From Sphingomonas phyllosphaerae 5.2 (GTDB lineage: Bacteria > Pseudomonadota > Alphaproteobacteria > Sphingomonadales > Sphingomonadaceae): a stretch of DNA of 64,000 bases. Both the position numbers and the translations under genes were made by a program. Below are positions 19,412 through 28,351 of the stretch, in pieces (the stretch's first letter is position 1; every line of letters begins with the position of its first letter). The notes beneath the pieces were generated by a model. The model had not been told where the DNA came from, ran no database searches, and saw only the letters and a program-made list of their open reading frames with translations. The DNA is taken from NCBI RefSeq assembly GCF_000419605.1, contig NZ_ATTI01000001.1, positions 1,522,501-1,586,500 on the forward strand. The letters are read 5' to 3'.

Positions 19412-21929
19412 GCCCGGCCTCTTGTCGGGTCGCCTCGCACTTGGCTGGCTGATCGGTGGCGAGTGGCGCTTCCATCCCGCCCGCTTTCTCACCACCGCGA
19501 TTGCGATTGCGGTTGGTGTCGCGCTCGGTTTCGCGGTCCACCTCGTCAACGGGTCGGCGCTAGCTTCGTTCGATGATGCGGTGCGCGGGGTGAATGGCGC
19601 CGCCGAACTGTCCGTGAATGCGACGAGCGCGCTGGGGATCGATGAGCGGCTTTATCCCCGCGTCGCAAACGCCGCTGGCGTCGCCGACGCGAGCCCGGTC
19701 GTTCGACTGGATGCCCGGATCGGCGGCACCCGGCTGACGCTGCTTGGGCTGGACGTAATCCGCGCGGGCGCAGTGACGCCGTCGCTGGTCGGTCTGCCGC
19801 CACGCGGACCCGATGCTGGTGGCGATGCGGTGTTCGACGAGGCCTCGCTGTTTCTGTCACGCACCGCATTGGTCAGGTCCCACGTCGCCATCGGTGATCG
19901 GGTGATCGTGAGCGCGAACGGGCGCAACGTGCGGTTGCGCGTCGTTGGCACGCTGCCCGCGGCCGAGCCTGACGCCGCGATCGGCGTGATCGACATCGCT
20001 GCGGCACAATGGCGCTTCGGGCGGCTCGGCAGGATCGACCGGATCGACCTGGCCTTGTCGGACCGCGAGGCGGCCGAAGCTGCGCTTGCCCGGCTGCTCC
20101 CCGCCGACGCGATCCTGTCGACGGCCGAGGCGCGAGGTGCGCAGGGCTCAGCATTGTCGCGCGCCTATCGGGTCAATCTGGACATGCTGGCGCTGGTCGC
20201 GCTGCTGACCGGCGGGTTCCTGGTCTACTCTGCGCAGTCGCTGTCAGTCGCGCGACGGCAGCGTGCCTTCGCGCTGCTCCGTACGCTGGGCATGCCGCGC
20301 GGCGCGGTGGTCGCGGCGGTAGTCGTCGAGGGCGTTGCGATCGGGATCGTCGGCGCCACCGTGGGTCTCGTGGCCGGGTACGGCCTCGCGTGGGCGGCGC
20401 TGCACTGGTTCGGCGGCGACCTTGGCGCTGGCTACTTTGGTGGAACCACGGCGCGGGTGGTCTTCCAGCCTGCGTCGGCGGCCGGGTTCTTCGTACTTGG
20501 TCTGCTCGCCGCCATCCTCGGCAGTGCGATCCCCGCGCGTGCCGCCGCGCGGGCGGCACCGGCGGCTGCGCTGAAGAACGCCGGCGACGTGCTTGACCCA
20601 CGCCGTCGCGTGGCGTGGTGGCCTGCGGCCGTGCTGCTTGCGGCAGGCGGGGCTACGGCGCTTCTTCCCGCGATCGCCGGGCTGCCCTTGTTCGGCTTCG
20701 TCGGCATGGCGCTGATGCTGGCGGGCGGCGTCGCCGGCGTGCCATGGTTCGCGCGGACGCTGTCGGCGCCGCTCGCCAGACGCTCCGGTGGGAGCGTGCC
20801 TGTCCAGCTTGCGATCCGCCACCTGTACGGCGCGCCCGGCGAGGCGGCGACCGCGCTGTGCGGCATTGTTGCGTCGACCGCGTTGATGATCGCAATGGCA
20901 ACGATGGTGACCAGCTTCCGCGGCGCGGTCGACACGTGGCTGGGGCAGGTGCTCGGCGCGGACCTCTACCTGCGCACCGATGCCGGCGCGAGCTTCGATC
21001 CGGACATGCGGGCCCGCCTTACCGCGACGCCCGGCGTGAAAAGCCTGGCGTTCAGCCGGCAGCTGCCGCTGACGATCGTCGCTGATCGTCCGCCGATCAG
21101 TCTGATCGCGCGGCCTGAACGCGGCGGCCGCGATCCGCTGCTGGTTCTGATCGAGCGTGCAGAAAATCTTCCGGCCGCCGCGCTGCCGGTCTGGGTGTCG
21201 GAGCCGGCACAGCGGCTCTACGGCTGGGATCCGGGCGAGACGATCATCCTCCCGCTCGCGGGCCGCACGCGCTTCACGGTCGCGGGCGTCTGGCGCGATT
21301 ATGGTCGTCAGGCGGGCGCGGTGCTGGTGGATGAGGGCGATTACCAGCGCCTGACCGGCGATACCGGCCGCGACGAGGTGTCGGCGATGCTGGACCCCGG
21401 CAGCGATGCGGTGGCGGTCGGCGAGGCCATGACAGCACGCCTGCCGACTTCCGTGCGCGGCCAGGTCGAGGTGACGCAGCCCGCGACGCTCCGGCGCCTG
21501 GCGCTGACGTTGTTCGACCGAAGCTTCGCAGTGACCTACCTGCTGGAAGCGGTGGCGATCCTCGTCGGACTGGCGGGTGTCGCCGCAACGATGTCGGCCC
21601 AGACGATCGCGCGCGAGCGGGAGTTCGGCATGCTGCGCCACCTCGGGCTGACGCGCGGACAGCTCGGCACGATGCTCGCCACCGAGGGGGCGATGGTCGG
21701 GCTGACGGGCGCGCTCGCAGGCATCGGGCTCGGCCTGATTCTCGCGCAGGTGCTGATCCACGTCATCAACCCGCAGTCGTTCAACTGGACGATGACGACG
21801 CAGGTGCCGATCGGCACGCTGCTCGGCGTCTCCGCGGCGCTGACCGGCGCGGCCGCCGCGACGGCGGTGCTCGCCGGCCGCCGCGCGACCTCCAAGGGCG
21901 CGGTGCATTCGGTGCGGGAGGATTGGTGA
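19401..21929 (+). CDS. FtsX-like ABC permease (fused AttF/AttG type)
   Basis: 842 residues from GTG 19401. One membrane segment follows the N-terminus (TAIAIAVGVALGFAVHLV), then a periplasmic domain, then an FtsX block (LALVALLTGGFLVYSAQSLS and two more spans), and a second half with the same plan, ending with spans near the C-terminus. Two FtsX blocks in one chain mean that AttF- and AttG-like halves are joined. Such exporters move lipids or lipoproteins or act as mechanotransmission devices. The stop codon overlaps the start of the AttH-like gene (TGATG). Confidence 0.85.
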   Translation: MAAEPGLLSGRLALGWLIGGEWRFHPARFLTTAIAIAVGVALGFAVHLVNGSALASFDDAVRGVNGAAELSVNATSALGIDERLYPRVANAAGVADASPVVRLDARIGGTRLTLLGLDVIRAGAVTPSLVGLPPRGPDAGGDAVFDEASLFLSRTALVRSHVAIGDRVIVSANGRNVRLRVVGTLPAAEPDAAIGVIDIAAAQWRFGRLGRIDRIDLALSDREAAEAALARLLPADAILSTAEARGAQGSALSRAYRVNLDMLALVALLTGGFLVYSAQSLSVARRQRAFALLRTLGMPRGAVVAAVVVEGVAIGIVGATVGLVAGYGLAWAALHWFGGDLGAGYFGGTTARVVFQPASAAGFFVLGLLAAILGSAIPARAAARAAPAAALKNAGDVLDPRRRVAWWPAAVLLAAGGATALLPAIAGLPLFGFVGMALMLAGGVAGVPWFARTLSAPLARRSGGSVPVQLAIRHLYGAPGEAATALCGIVASTALMIAMATMVTSFRGAVDTWLGQVLGADLYLRTDAGASFDPDMRARLTATPGVKSLAFSRQLPLTIVADRPPISLIARPERGGRDPLLVLIERAENLPAAALPVWVSEPAQRLYGWDPGETIILPLAGRTRFTVAGVWRDYGRQAGAVLVDEGDYQRLTGDTGRDEVSAMLDPGSDAVAVGEAMTARLPTSVRGQVEVTQPATLRRLALTLFDRSFAVTYLLEAVAILVGLAGVAATMSAQTIAREREFGMLRHLGLTRGQLGTMLATEGAMVGLTGALAGIGLGLILAQVLIHVINPQSFNWTMTTQVPIGTLLGVSAALTGAAAATAVLAGRRATSKGAVHSVREDW

Positions 21930-22990
21930 TGCGCGGGTTGCTACTGGGCTGGCTGGGCCTGATCGCTGTGGCGGCGCCCGCGGCCGTTCCATACCCCGTC
22001 GTGAGACCCGGCATCGTGCTCGCATTCCCCGCGGACCAGGGCGCGCACCCGTCATTTCGCACCGAGTGGTGGTACGTCACGGGTTGGCTGAGGACCACGG
22101 CGGGGGAGGACCTCGGCTTTCAGGTCACCTTTTTCCGGACGCGCCCTCTCGTCCACGAGGCGAACCCGAGCCGCTTCGCCGCACGGCAGGTGCTGTTCGC
22201 GCACGCCGCGCTGTCCGACCCCGCGACGGGCCGCCTGCTCCACGGCGAGCGCGCCGCACGCGAAGGCTTTGGTCTTGCCACGGCGCGCACCGGCGACGCC
22301 GATATCGGCATCCGCGACTGGCGACTGCGGCGCGCACGCGACGGCCGCTGGATGACCCGCGTCGCCACGAACGACTTCACGCTCGCGCTAAACTTCCAGC
22401 CGACGCAGCAACCGCTGCCGCAAGGGCAGGGCGGCTACAGCCGGAAAGGCCCGCGACCGGAACAGGCGAGCTATTATTACTCCGTTCCGCATCTGCGCGT
22501 CGCCGGGCGGGTCCGACGCGGCGACCGCCTCGTCGCGGTAAGCGGCGAGGCATGGCTCGATCGCGAATGGTCGTCCGATTATCTCGCGCCCGAAGCGCAG
22601 GGCTGGGACTGGACAGGGCTCAACTTTGACGATGGCTCCGCATTGATGGCGTTCCGCATTCGTCGCAAAGGCGGCGGTGCCCTATGGGCAGGCGGTGCGC
22701 TTCGCCGGCCGAACGGCACCACGATCGCGCTTGGCCCAAACGATGTCGCGTTCCGGCCGCTGGCGACGTGGCGGAGCAAGGCGACCGGCGCGGTATACCC
22801 GGTGTCGCAGGAGGTGAGCGTCCGCGCGAACGGCCGGATCGCGCGTTGGCGCCTCGTCCCGATGTTCGCCGCGCAGGAACTCGACTCCCGTCGCAGCGGC
22901 TTGCCCGTCTATTGGGAGGGTGCGGTGCGGACCCGAAACGGGCGCGGCTATCTCGAACTCACCGGCTACGATCGGGCATTAAGGATGTGA
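21929..22990 (+). CDS. AttH/CrtC-like lipocalin-fold protein, secreted
   Basis: 353 residues from ATG 21929, which overlaps the permease stop and has GGGAGG upstream. A signal peptide (GLLLGWLGLIAVAAPAAVP) precedes FPADQGAHPSFRTEWWYVTG, the hallmark of the hydroxyneurosporene synthase/AttH family. Further motifs are SYYYSVPHL, GEAWLDREWSS and GWDWTGLNFDDGSALMAFR. The family has two lipocalin-like beta barrels and is annotated as carotenoid hydratase or predicted secreted hydrolase. Coupling to an FtsX-type ABC system suggests a periplasmic lipid or isoprenoid carrier rather than an enzyme, but this is inference. Confidence 0.85.
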   Translation: MRGLLLGWLGLIAVAAPAAVPYPVVRPGIVLAFPADQGAHPSFRTEWWYVTGWLRTTAGEDLGFQVTFFRTRPLVHEANPSRFAARQVLFAHAALSDPATGRLLHGERAAREGFGLATARTGDADIGIRDWRLRRARDGRWMTRVATNDFTLALNFQPTQQPLPQGQGGYSRKGPRPEQASYYYSVPHLRVAGRVRRGDRLVAVSGEAWLDREWSSDYLAPEAQGWDWTGLNFDDGSALMAFRIRRKGGGALWAGGALRRPNGTTIALGPNDVAFRPLATWRSKATGAVYPVSQEVSVRANGRIARWRLVPMFAAQELDSRRSGLPVYWEGAVRTRNGRGYLELTGYDRALRM

Positions 22991-22995
22991 GCGAC

Positions 22996-23619
22996 ATGAC
23001 CGACGATCTATCCGAGCTGCCCGTCGGGGCCTTCGCGCGGCAGGACGACGGCGACGACCTCGCCTTCTACGCACCGCCCCGTCTCGTCACGCATATCGAT
23101 GAGGCAGCCGTGGCGGCGCTCTCCGCCCGCTATCGTGAACTGCTTCCACAAGGGGGCCGCGTTCTCGACCTCATGTCGAGCTGGGTTAGCCACCTGCCGG
23201 CCGACTGCGCCTATGCCGAGGTCGTCGGCCACGGCATGAACGCAAGCGAACTCGAAGCCAATCCGCGGCTCGGCCGCTGGTTCGTCAAGGACCTCAATCG
23301 CGACCCGTTCCTGCCGCTGGATGCCGGCGCGTTCGATGCCGCGCTTTGCTGCGTCGGGGTTCAGTATCTGCAGCGGCCTGTCGAGGTCTTTGCTGAGGTC
23401 CGCCGTACGCTTCGCGAGGGCGCACCATTCATCGTAAGCTTCTCCAATCGGTGCTTCCCGACGAAAGCCGTTGCGGTCTGGCGCGCGCTCGACGCAGCCG
23501 GACATGCCACGCTGATCGAACTTTACCTGGCCCGCGCCGGGTTCCGGGCCAGCAGCGTGGAAATGCTGGCGGACGGAGGACGAAGCGATCCACTTACGAT
23601 CGTGATCGGCCATGCCTGA
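22996..23619 (+). CDS. Class I SAM-dependent methyltransferase
   Basis: 207 residues, starting 5 bases after the AttH-like stop. The SAM-binding loop is divergent (GGRVLDLMSSWVSHLP in place of the glycine-rich loop), with an acidic residue in motif II region VVGHGMNASELEAN and motif IV DAALCCVGVQYLQRP. The C-terminal half contains FSNRCFPTKAVAVWR, which fits a small methyltransferase_11-like group common in this lineage. Substrate unknown. Operon placement hints that it modifies something handled by the ABC/AttH module. Confidence 0.75.
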   Translation: MTDDLSELPVGAFARQDDGDDLAFYAPPRLVTHIDEAAVAALSARYRELLPQGGRVLDLMSSWVSHLPADCAYAEVVGHGMNASELEANPRLGRWFVKDLNRDPFLPLDAGAFDAALCCVGVQYLQRPVEVFAEVRRTLREGAPFIVSFSNRCFPTKAVAVWRALDAAGHATLIELYLARAGFRASSVEMLADGGRSDPLTIVIGHA

Positions 23620-23808
23620 CGTGCGCTGTGATCCGGGCTTTTCGTCAGAACACCCCATTTGGGACGCTCAACGTCGGTCCCGCCACGTCAAAGGCGAACT
23701 TGGTTCGTGACGCTGAGATCAGCACCCAGGCTTCCCGAACGGGTGGAGGCTGATCCATCGGCGAAACCGCTCGTTCCCAATCCGTTCTGGCGCATGTATG
23801 GCGATGGA

Positions 23809-24030
23809 ATGGTCGCCGTCACTCGCAAGATCATCCACGTCGCCATGGGCACCTTGTTCGCGTCCTTCGCGAGGCACGGTGGTACGTCTTTCCACGATCG
23901 TCCCGTGGCGGCTCCGCAGCAAACCGGGCTCCACGCCTCCGTGGGCATCGCTCGCAGCAGCTTCCTCGCCACGCTCGCGCAGGCGCTCGCGCCACCGGCG
24001 TTGCCGGTCTCTGTGGTGGCCGCAGCGTGA
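23809..24030 (+). pseudogene. dinB: DinB (DNA polymerase IV) N-terminal remnant
   Basis: ATG 23809 opens VAVTRKIIHVAMGTLFASF, aligning by eye with the Pol IV start RKIIHVDMDAFFASVEQR; the next residues FHDRPVA match the GRPVAV segment, and ASVGIARSS loosely matches the ASYEARxFGVRS stretch. Both acidic residues of the metal site (DMD) are lost, to A and G, and the frame ends at 24030 after about 73 codons instead of roughly 360. It is a dead N-terminal scrap. Its stop overlaps the start of the AlkB-like gene, in a patch of DNA-repair genes. The call rests on a visual match of some 25 residues. Confidence 0.55.
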
Positions 24031-24590
24031 TGATGGACCTCTTCGACACGCCGGTACTGCCGGGGCTCGGCACGCGAGCGAACCTGATCGACGCCGTCGA
24101 GGAGCGGATGCTGATCGACCGTATCGACGCGACCGACCTGGCGCCGTTCCGCTTTCAGGGATGGACCGGCAAGCGCCTGACCACGTCATTCGGTTGGAAC
24201 TACGATTTCGAGGTGGGCCGGCCCGCGCAGGCACCACCGATCCCCGATTGGCTGCGCCCGTTCCGCGACCGCGCGGCCGCCTTCGCAAATCTCGATCCCG
24301 AGGAGCTGATCCAGGCATTGCTCATCCGCTACGATCCGGGCGCGGGCATCGGCTGGCATCGCGACCGACCGATCTACGGGCAGGTCCTCGGTATTTCGCT
24401 GGGCGAACCGGCGACCATGCGCTTCCGGCGGCGGCGTGGCGGCGGTTTCGACAGGGCGTCGGTACCGCTCGATCCGCGTGCGGCCTATCACATGACCGGA
24501 CCCGCCCGGCATGAATGGGAACACAGCATCGTCGAGATGGAGCGGCCGCGATGGTCGATCACCTTCCGAACCCTTGTTGCCCGGGCATGA
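24030..24590 (+). CDS. AlkB-like 2-oxoglutarate/Fe(II) dioxygenase
   Basis: About 186 residues. The jelly-roll core has the iron ligands His and Asp in IGWHRDRPIYG, a distal His in RHEWEHSI, and the 2-oxoglutarate-binding Arg region RWSITFRT. The nucleotide-recognition segment TTSFGWNYDF is that of the bacterial AlkB-homologue group that repairs alkylated bases by oxidative demethylation. ATG 24030 or 24033 can serve as start. The stop overlaps the next gene as ATGA, coupling it to an exonuclease. A role in alkylation-damage repair is likely but the exact lesion is not known. Confidence 0.85.
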   Translation: MMDLFDTPVLPGLGTRANLIDAVEERMLIDRIDATDLAPFRFQGWTGKRLTTSFGWNYDFEVGRPAQAPPIPDWLRPFRDRAAAFANLDPEELIQALLIRYDPGAGIGWHRDRPIYGQVLGISLGEPATMRFRRRRGGGFDRASVPLDPRAAYHMTGPARHEWEHSIVEMERPRWSITFRTLVARA

Positions 24591-25471
24591 CGTCCATTTC
24601 GACCGTGCCGCCGCCTGCATCCCTTGTCGCCGAAACCGCTGCGCCCGACTTTGTCGTGATCGACGTGGAGACCGCCTGTTCGCGCGTCGGCAGCATCTGT
24701 CAGGTCGGCATCGTCGGCTTCAGGAACGGGATGGAGGTGTTCGCGTACGAGACGCTGGTCGATCCGCTCGACGATTTCTCTTACTTCAACACCCGGATCC
24801 ATGGGATCACCTGTGACCACGTCATGGGGGCACCGACGTTCGGCGACATTCATGCCGCGATCGACGGGCATCTGGCGGGCCGGATCACCGTCGCACATTC
24901 CTTTTTTGACAAGGGTGCGCTTGGCGCGGCCTGCGCGGCGCATGGGCGACCCGTTATCGACACGACGTGGCTCGACAGCGTGCGGGTGGCAAAGCGCGCC
25001 TGGCCCGAACTTCCCAGTCACCGGCTTAACGTGCTGACGAAGTTCCTCGGGGTCCGGCACAAGCATCACGACGCGCTCAGCGATGCGCGCGCCGCCGGGA
25101 TGGTGATCGTCCGTGCCATCGAGCACACCGGCATCGGGCTTGCCGGTTGGCTGTCACCGGCAAGCGGACGTAGCCGTGCGGCGCCGAAGCCAGCCGCGAC
25201 CGGTCCCCTCAGGGGTGAGCGGGTAGTGATCGTCGGCGCAGCCCGCGACGGCGAGCTTGCGCGGTCTCTGGCAGCAGCCGGCGCGCGCATCATGTCCGCC
25301 GTCGGCACGACCACGACCAAACTTGTCATCAGCGACGATCAGCCGTTCGGCCGCTTCGTCACCGCGCACGTCGAGCACCGCCGGGCGGAAGAATTACGCC
25401 GGGGCGGGGCGGCGATCGAGATCATCGCCGAAGGGGATCTTCGTGGCCGGCTTGCGCTGGCGCTCACGTAA
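24587..25471 (+). CDS. DnaQ-like 3'-5' exonuclease with C-terminal BRCT-like domain
   Basis: 294 residues. The exonuclease domain (about 20-190) holds the DEDDh set: Asp26 and Glu28 in VIDVETA, an Asp in HSFFDKGAL, and His/Asp in HHDALSDARAAG. After a short linker, about 210-290 reads as a BRCT-like fold: GERVVIVGAARDGELARSLA, AAGARIMSAVGTTTTKLVIS. Exonuclease-BRCT proteins resemble the PolC/DnaQ paralogues found with repair genes. ATG 24587 overlaps the AlkB-like stop, so the two are co-translated. It is separate from the replicative epsilon subunit in all likelihood. Confidence 0.85.
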   Translation: MTSISTVPPPASLVAETAAPDFVVIDVETACSRVGSICQVGIVGFRNGMEVFAYETLVDPLDDFSYFNTRIHGITCDHVMGAPTFGDIHAAIDGHLAGRITVAHSFFDKGALGAACAAHGRPVIDTTWLDSVRVAKRAWPELPSHRLNVLTKFLGVRHKHHDALSDARAAGMVIVRAIEHTGIGLAGWLSPASGRSRAAPKPAATGPLRGERVVIVGAARDGELARSLAAAGARIMSAVGTTTTKLVISDDQPFGRFVTAHVEHRRAEELRRGGAAIEIIAEGDLRGRLALALT

Positions 25472-25540
25472 GCGCTGCTGAAAGCCGGGTTCGACGGCGG
25501 CTTGGCCCCCTCCACATTCGCATGGACAGCGGCCGACGCA

Positions 25541-25562
25541 GTGTATTATTGAGGCAATACAC
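25541..25562. promoter_or_regulatory. Perfect 7-bp inverted repeat upstream of the DUF5694 gene
   Basis: GTGTATT and AATACAC flank an 8-base spacer, ending 18 bases before the start codon at 25581. The AT-rich arms stand out in GC-rich DNA and the 22-bp span suits a dimeric repressor that would block ribosome or polymerase access. The cognate regulator is not adjacent. Confidence 0.45.
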
Positions 25563-25580
25563 TTTACGGGAACGTCTTCG

Positions 25581-26405
25581 ATGATGCTGACGATGCTAGC
25601 CGCGGTCGCGGGGGCGCTGGCGCCGATCGCGCCTGCCCCGGTGCAGGTCATGGTCCTGGGCACGTACCATTTCGGCAATCCGGGCCGGGACAAAGTGAAC
25701 GTGCGCGTCGACGACGTCACGACCCCGCAACGTCAACGCGAGTTGGACGCGCTGGCCGATGCGGTTGCCGCGTTCAAGCCGACAAGGGTGATGGTGGAGG
25801 TTCAACGGCCGGGGCCGAGCTACGACGTGACGGACTTCGCCACGTTCTCCCCTGCGGTGCTGCGCATCGATCGCGATGAGACGACGCAGATCGGGTATCG
25901 CATCGCGGCGCGCGTCGGCTTACGATCCGTGCAAGGCATCGACGAGCAGCCCGGCAAGGACGAGCCCGATTATTTTCCGATCGACCGGGTCGAGGCATAT
26001 GCGAAGGCACGTGGCGAACAGGAGTATCTCGATGCCGCCTTCGCAACCGTCCAGGCGTCGGCGCGGCAGTTTGAAAAGGAGCAGTCGGTAACCAGCATCC
26101 CGGAGATGCTGATACGCTACAACGATCCCTCCACGCCGATGGGTGGTCAGGACCTCTACTATTCGCTGCTCCGCTTCGGTGATGGCGCAGATCAGCCGGG
26201 CGCTGACCTGAACGCGCTGTGGTATCTGCGCAACGCGAAGATCTTCTCGAAGCTCATCAACGTGGCAAAGCCGGGTGATCGCATTCTGATCGTGTACGGA
26301 GCGGGCCATGGTTATTGGCTGCGTCACTTCGCGGCGACAACGCCGGGCTACAACTCCGTCGATGTCGCGCCTTATCTGAAGCGGGCTGCGGCAAAGGTCC
26401 GTTAG
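25581..26405 (+). CDS. DUF5694 family protein
   Basis: 274 residues. The N-terminus (MMLTMLAAVAGALAPIAPA) is a probable signal peptide. VMVLGTYHFGNPGRDKVNV near residue 24 is the family hallmark, and VYGAGHGYWLRHF near residue 235 provides the second conserved His segment. The family resembles TraB/GumN-like folds and is widespread in bacteria without an assigned reaction. It stands alone, preceded by the palindrome at 25541-25562. Confidence 0.75.
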   Translation: MMLTMLAAVAGALAPIAPAPVQVMVLGTYHFGNPGRDKVNVRVDDVTTPQRQRELDALADAVAAFKPTRVMVEVQRPGPSYDVTDFATFSPAVLRIDRDETTQIGYRIAARVGLRSVQGIDEQPGKDEPDYFPIDRVEAYAKARGEQEYLDAAFATVQASARQFEKEQSVTSIPEMLIRYNDPSTPMGGQDLYYSLLRFGDGADQPGADLNALWYLRNAKIFSKLINVAKPGDRILIVYGAGHGYWLRHFAATTPGYNSVDVAPYLKRAAAKVR

Positions 26406-27184
26406 ACCGGTCGTCCATGTAATCGTAGGGTTCCGCCATTCTCGCGATCGCCGGCATGATGACGATCGGAGGGAGAAGGATTGTCGCAGATCTCGCGAAT
26501 AGTGGCTTCATCGTGCGCGCGATCGGCTTGCGGCGCCTGACACTCGTCCGACATCTTCTGCAGCTATTCGCAGCCGGGCACGACTAGTGGCACTGCGGAA
26601 TGCGAGCCGCGCTTAGTGGCTGACGCTGCACAACCTAGAGGCTGATGTTGCGCCTTGTCATTTCGGCGGTGGCGATATCCCCGAGCGGTCCACGTCGCTC
26701 GCCCCGGAAAATGTCCGCGAGGTCGAGAAGGTCCTCGTCATCGAGGCCCGTGATCGAGTGGACAACCTGGGAGTGGAATTGCACAGCATGCGCGTCACGG
26801 GCTGCACGCCGCTTCTTAAGTGTCTTAAGCATCATTGCGCCTGATGTATTATGAAGGGATCCGGGTTCGAACGGACGATCCGGACGGCAATGGCTACATA
26901 GACGTATCGCCGAGATTTACCAGCAGTGTCGCGCGCCACCGATCCACTCCGCGACGGCGGTCGCGATTTTGACGACGCAGGTTTGTGATTGGGATCGGCC
27001 CGCGCGTCTTGCGCATCAACTCATCCACGGACGAACCTCGTTCCGTTCGCATCGTCTTGCGTGCGCACGCGCGTGATCGACGTCGGCGAACTGCACTCCG
27101 GCACCGTCGCGATCATGGCCGTTGGCGTGAATGTAGTCGCGCGCACCTTCCGGCCACTGGCGGCGATCTACGGTGCTGGCATCG
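26406..27184. other. Long region without a convincing gene
   Basis: 779 bases. One weak small ORF (26635-26835, minus) is listed separately. A 42-codon plus frame from about 26847 (MYYEGIRVRTDDPDGNGYID) is protein-like at first but decays into Arg-rich sequence. No RNA gene, repeat or terminator was recognised. It may hold the remains of lost genes. Confidence 0.4.
26635..26835 (-). CDS. Hypothetical small protein (66 residues)
   Basis: The frame reads MMLKTLKKRRAARDAHAVQF, then SITGLDDEDLLDLADIFRGE, with plausible amino-acid composition and an acidic amphipathic middle. The ribosome site is weak. It lies alone in a long gap. No family is recognised and it may be a chance frame. Confidence 0.25.
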   Translation of the reverse strand: MMLKTLKKRRAARDAHAVQFHSQVVHSITGLDDEDLLDLADIFRGERRGPLGDIATAEMTRRNISL

Positions 27185-27685
27185 TCAGGTTTGCGCCGCC
27201 TTGGGCACCTGAGTAGCAAGAGCACGCAGCGCCTCGATAGTGCTTTGCTCAACCTGTTGCCGCGGTGATCGGCTCGAAACGCATAGTGCGCCCAGCGCAA
27301 AGCCGCGTTCGTCGACGATTGGCGCGGCCACAAAGAACCGGATCAGGCCCACGCGCACGAACGGGTTCCCGCCGAAGCGCTCGTCGGCAGGCGCATCCAG
27401 GACGCAAAGTACCGCGTCGGGTTCGAGGATTGCGTAGGCCATGATCGACCGCGCACGCTCATATCGCCCCACGCGCCCGCCCGATGAAGCGATGACCACC
27501 TGATTGTCGTCGACGATCAGCCCGACGCCCGCCCAGTCGCCGCCCATGAGCCGACAGGCGTCTTGGGAGAGTTCGTTGAGCGCAGGTGCGCCCACCATGT
27601 TCAGTAACCCTGATGCATGGACTGCGGCGTTGCGTGCTCCCTCGTCCCGCGGAATGGGGGCTGGCGAATACAGCGTTACCGACAC
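27185..27685 (-). CDS. GAF-domain protein
   Basis: 166 residues, essentially a single GAF domain: ACRLMGGDWAGVGLIVDDNQ, then an FFVAAPIVDERGFALGALCV strand pair typical of the ligand-binding half. There is no output domain. Free-standing GAF proteins act as small sensors or methionine-sulfoxide reductase relatives (fRMsr), but the fRMsr cysteines are not evident here. The related GAF segment in the EAL protein at 30249 (YAGAPLVTSDGYGLGALCVL) shows the same fold. Confidence 0.65.
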   Translation of the reverse strand: MSVTLYSPAPIPRDEGARNAAVHASGLLNMVGAPALNELSQDACRLMGGDWAGVGLIVDDNQVVIASSGGRVGRYERARSIMAYAILEPDAVLCVLDAPADERFGGNPFVRVGLIRFFVAAPIVDERGFALGALCVSSRSPRQQVEQSTIEALRALATQVPKAAQT

Positions 27686-28351
27686 ACCAAACCAATTCTC
27701 CTGTCTTAGCCGGCAGCTTTTCTCACCACCTTAACGTCTCAGAACAAACGGTTCCGGCGCTCCGGGGGCAACTATCCACACGGGCGGACGGCGTCACCAC
27801 GACGGCATCTTTCCGCACGCGCATCTGTGCCAGAATGGGACTGGGGGTGGTTGGTGGAAGGTGCCGCCACCGCCGCCGGAGCGGAATGGCGCCCGTCGGC
27901 CCCGCTCATCGTAAGTGGTCGCTCCTCGCCCTCCGCGGCGCTGGGATCACGGCCGGCGCCGATGTGAGCGGCGGTGGTCAGAAAGTGCGTCACCACCCGC
28001 AACCGGCACGATCCAGATTTCGATCAAGCGCGAAGGCCTTAATCGGAAACGCTGCTATCGCATTGATGTGCGGTCTACGGCTGCAGCGTTTAACCAGCGG
28101 GAAACGCCTTGATCCATGTTATCATAGTCTTCCGCGGGGTGAAGGAAGAATACAGCATCCTTAAATCGGCAGTGCTGACGAGAGAGCGTAGAAACCGATG
28201 GTTTCCGAGGGCCTTGGATAGTTAATAAAATCCTAACGTCCTTGTAGCGTCTACAATCACCGGGTCGATTACACAAGGCTGCTTATATACGTAATCTTCG
28301 ATGGGACATTTACCGCGTCTCGGTAGTTCTGCGGCCGGTAGGAGTACGAAG
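27686..28351. other. Intergenic region upstream of the chemoreceptor
   Basis: About 665 bases between the divergent GAF gene and the MCP gene. The last 130 bases are AT-rich (TTAATAAAATCCTAACG and CTTATATACGTAATC) and probably contain the MCP promoter. No gene is supported in the rest. Confidence 0.4.
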
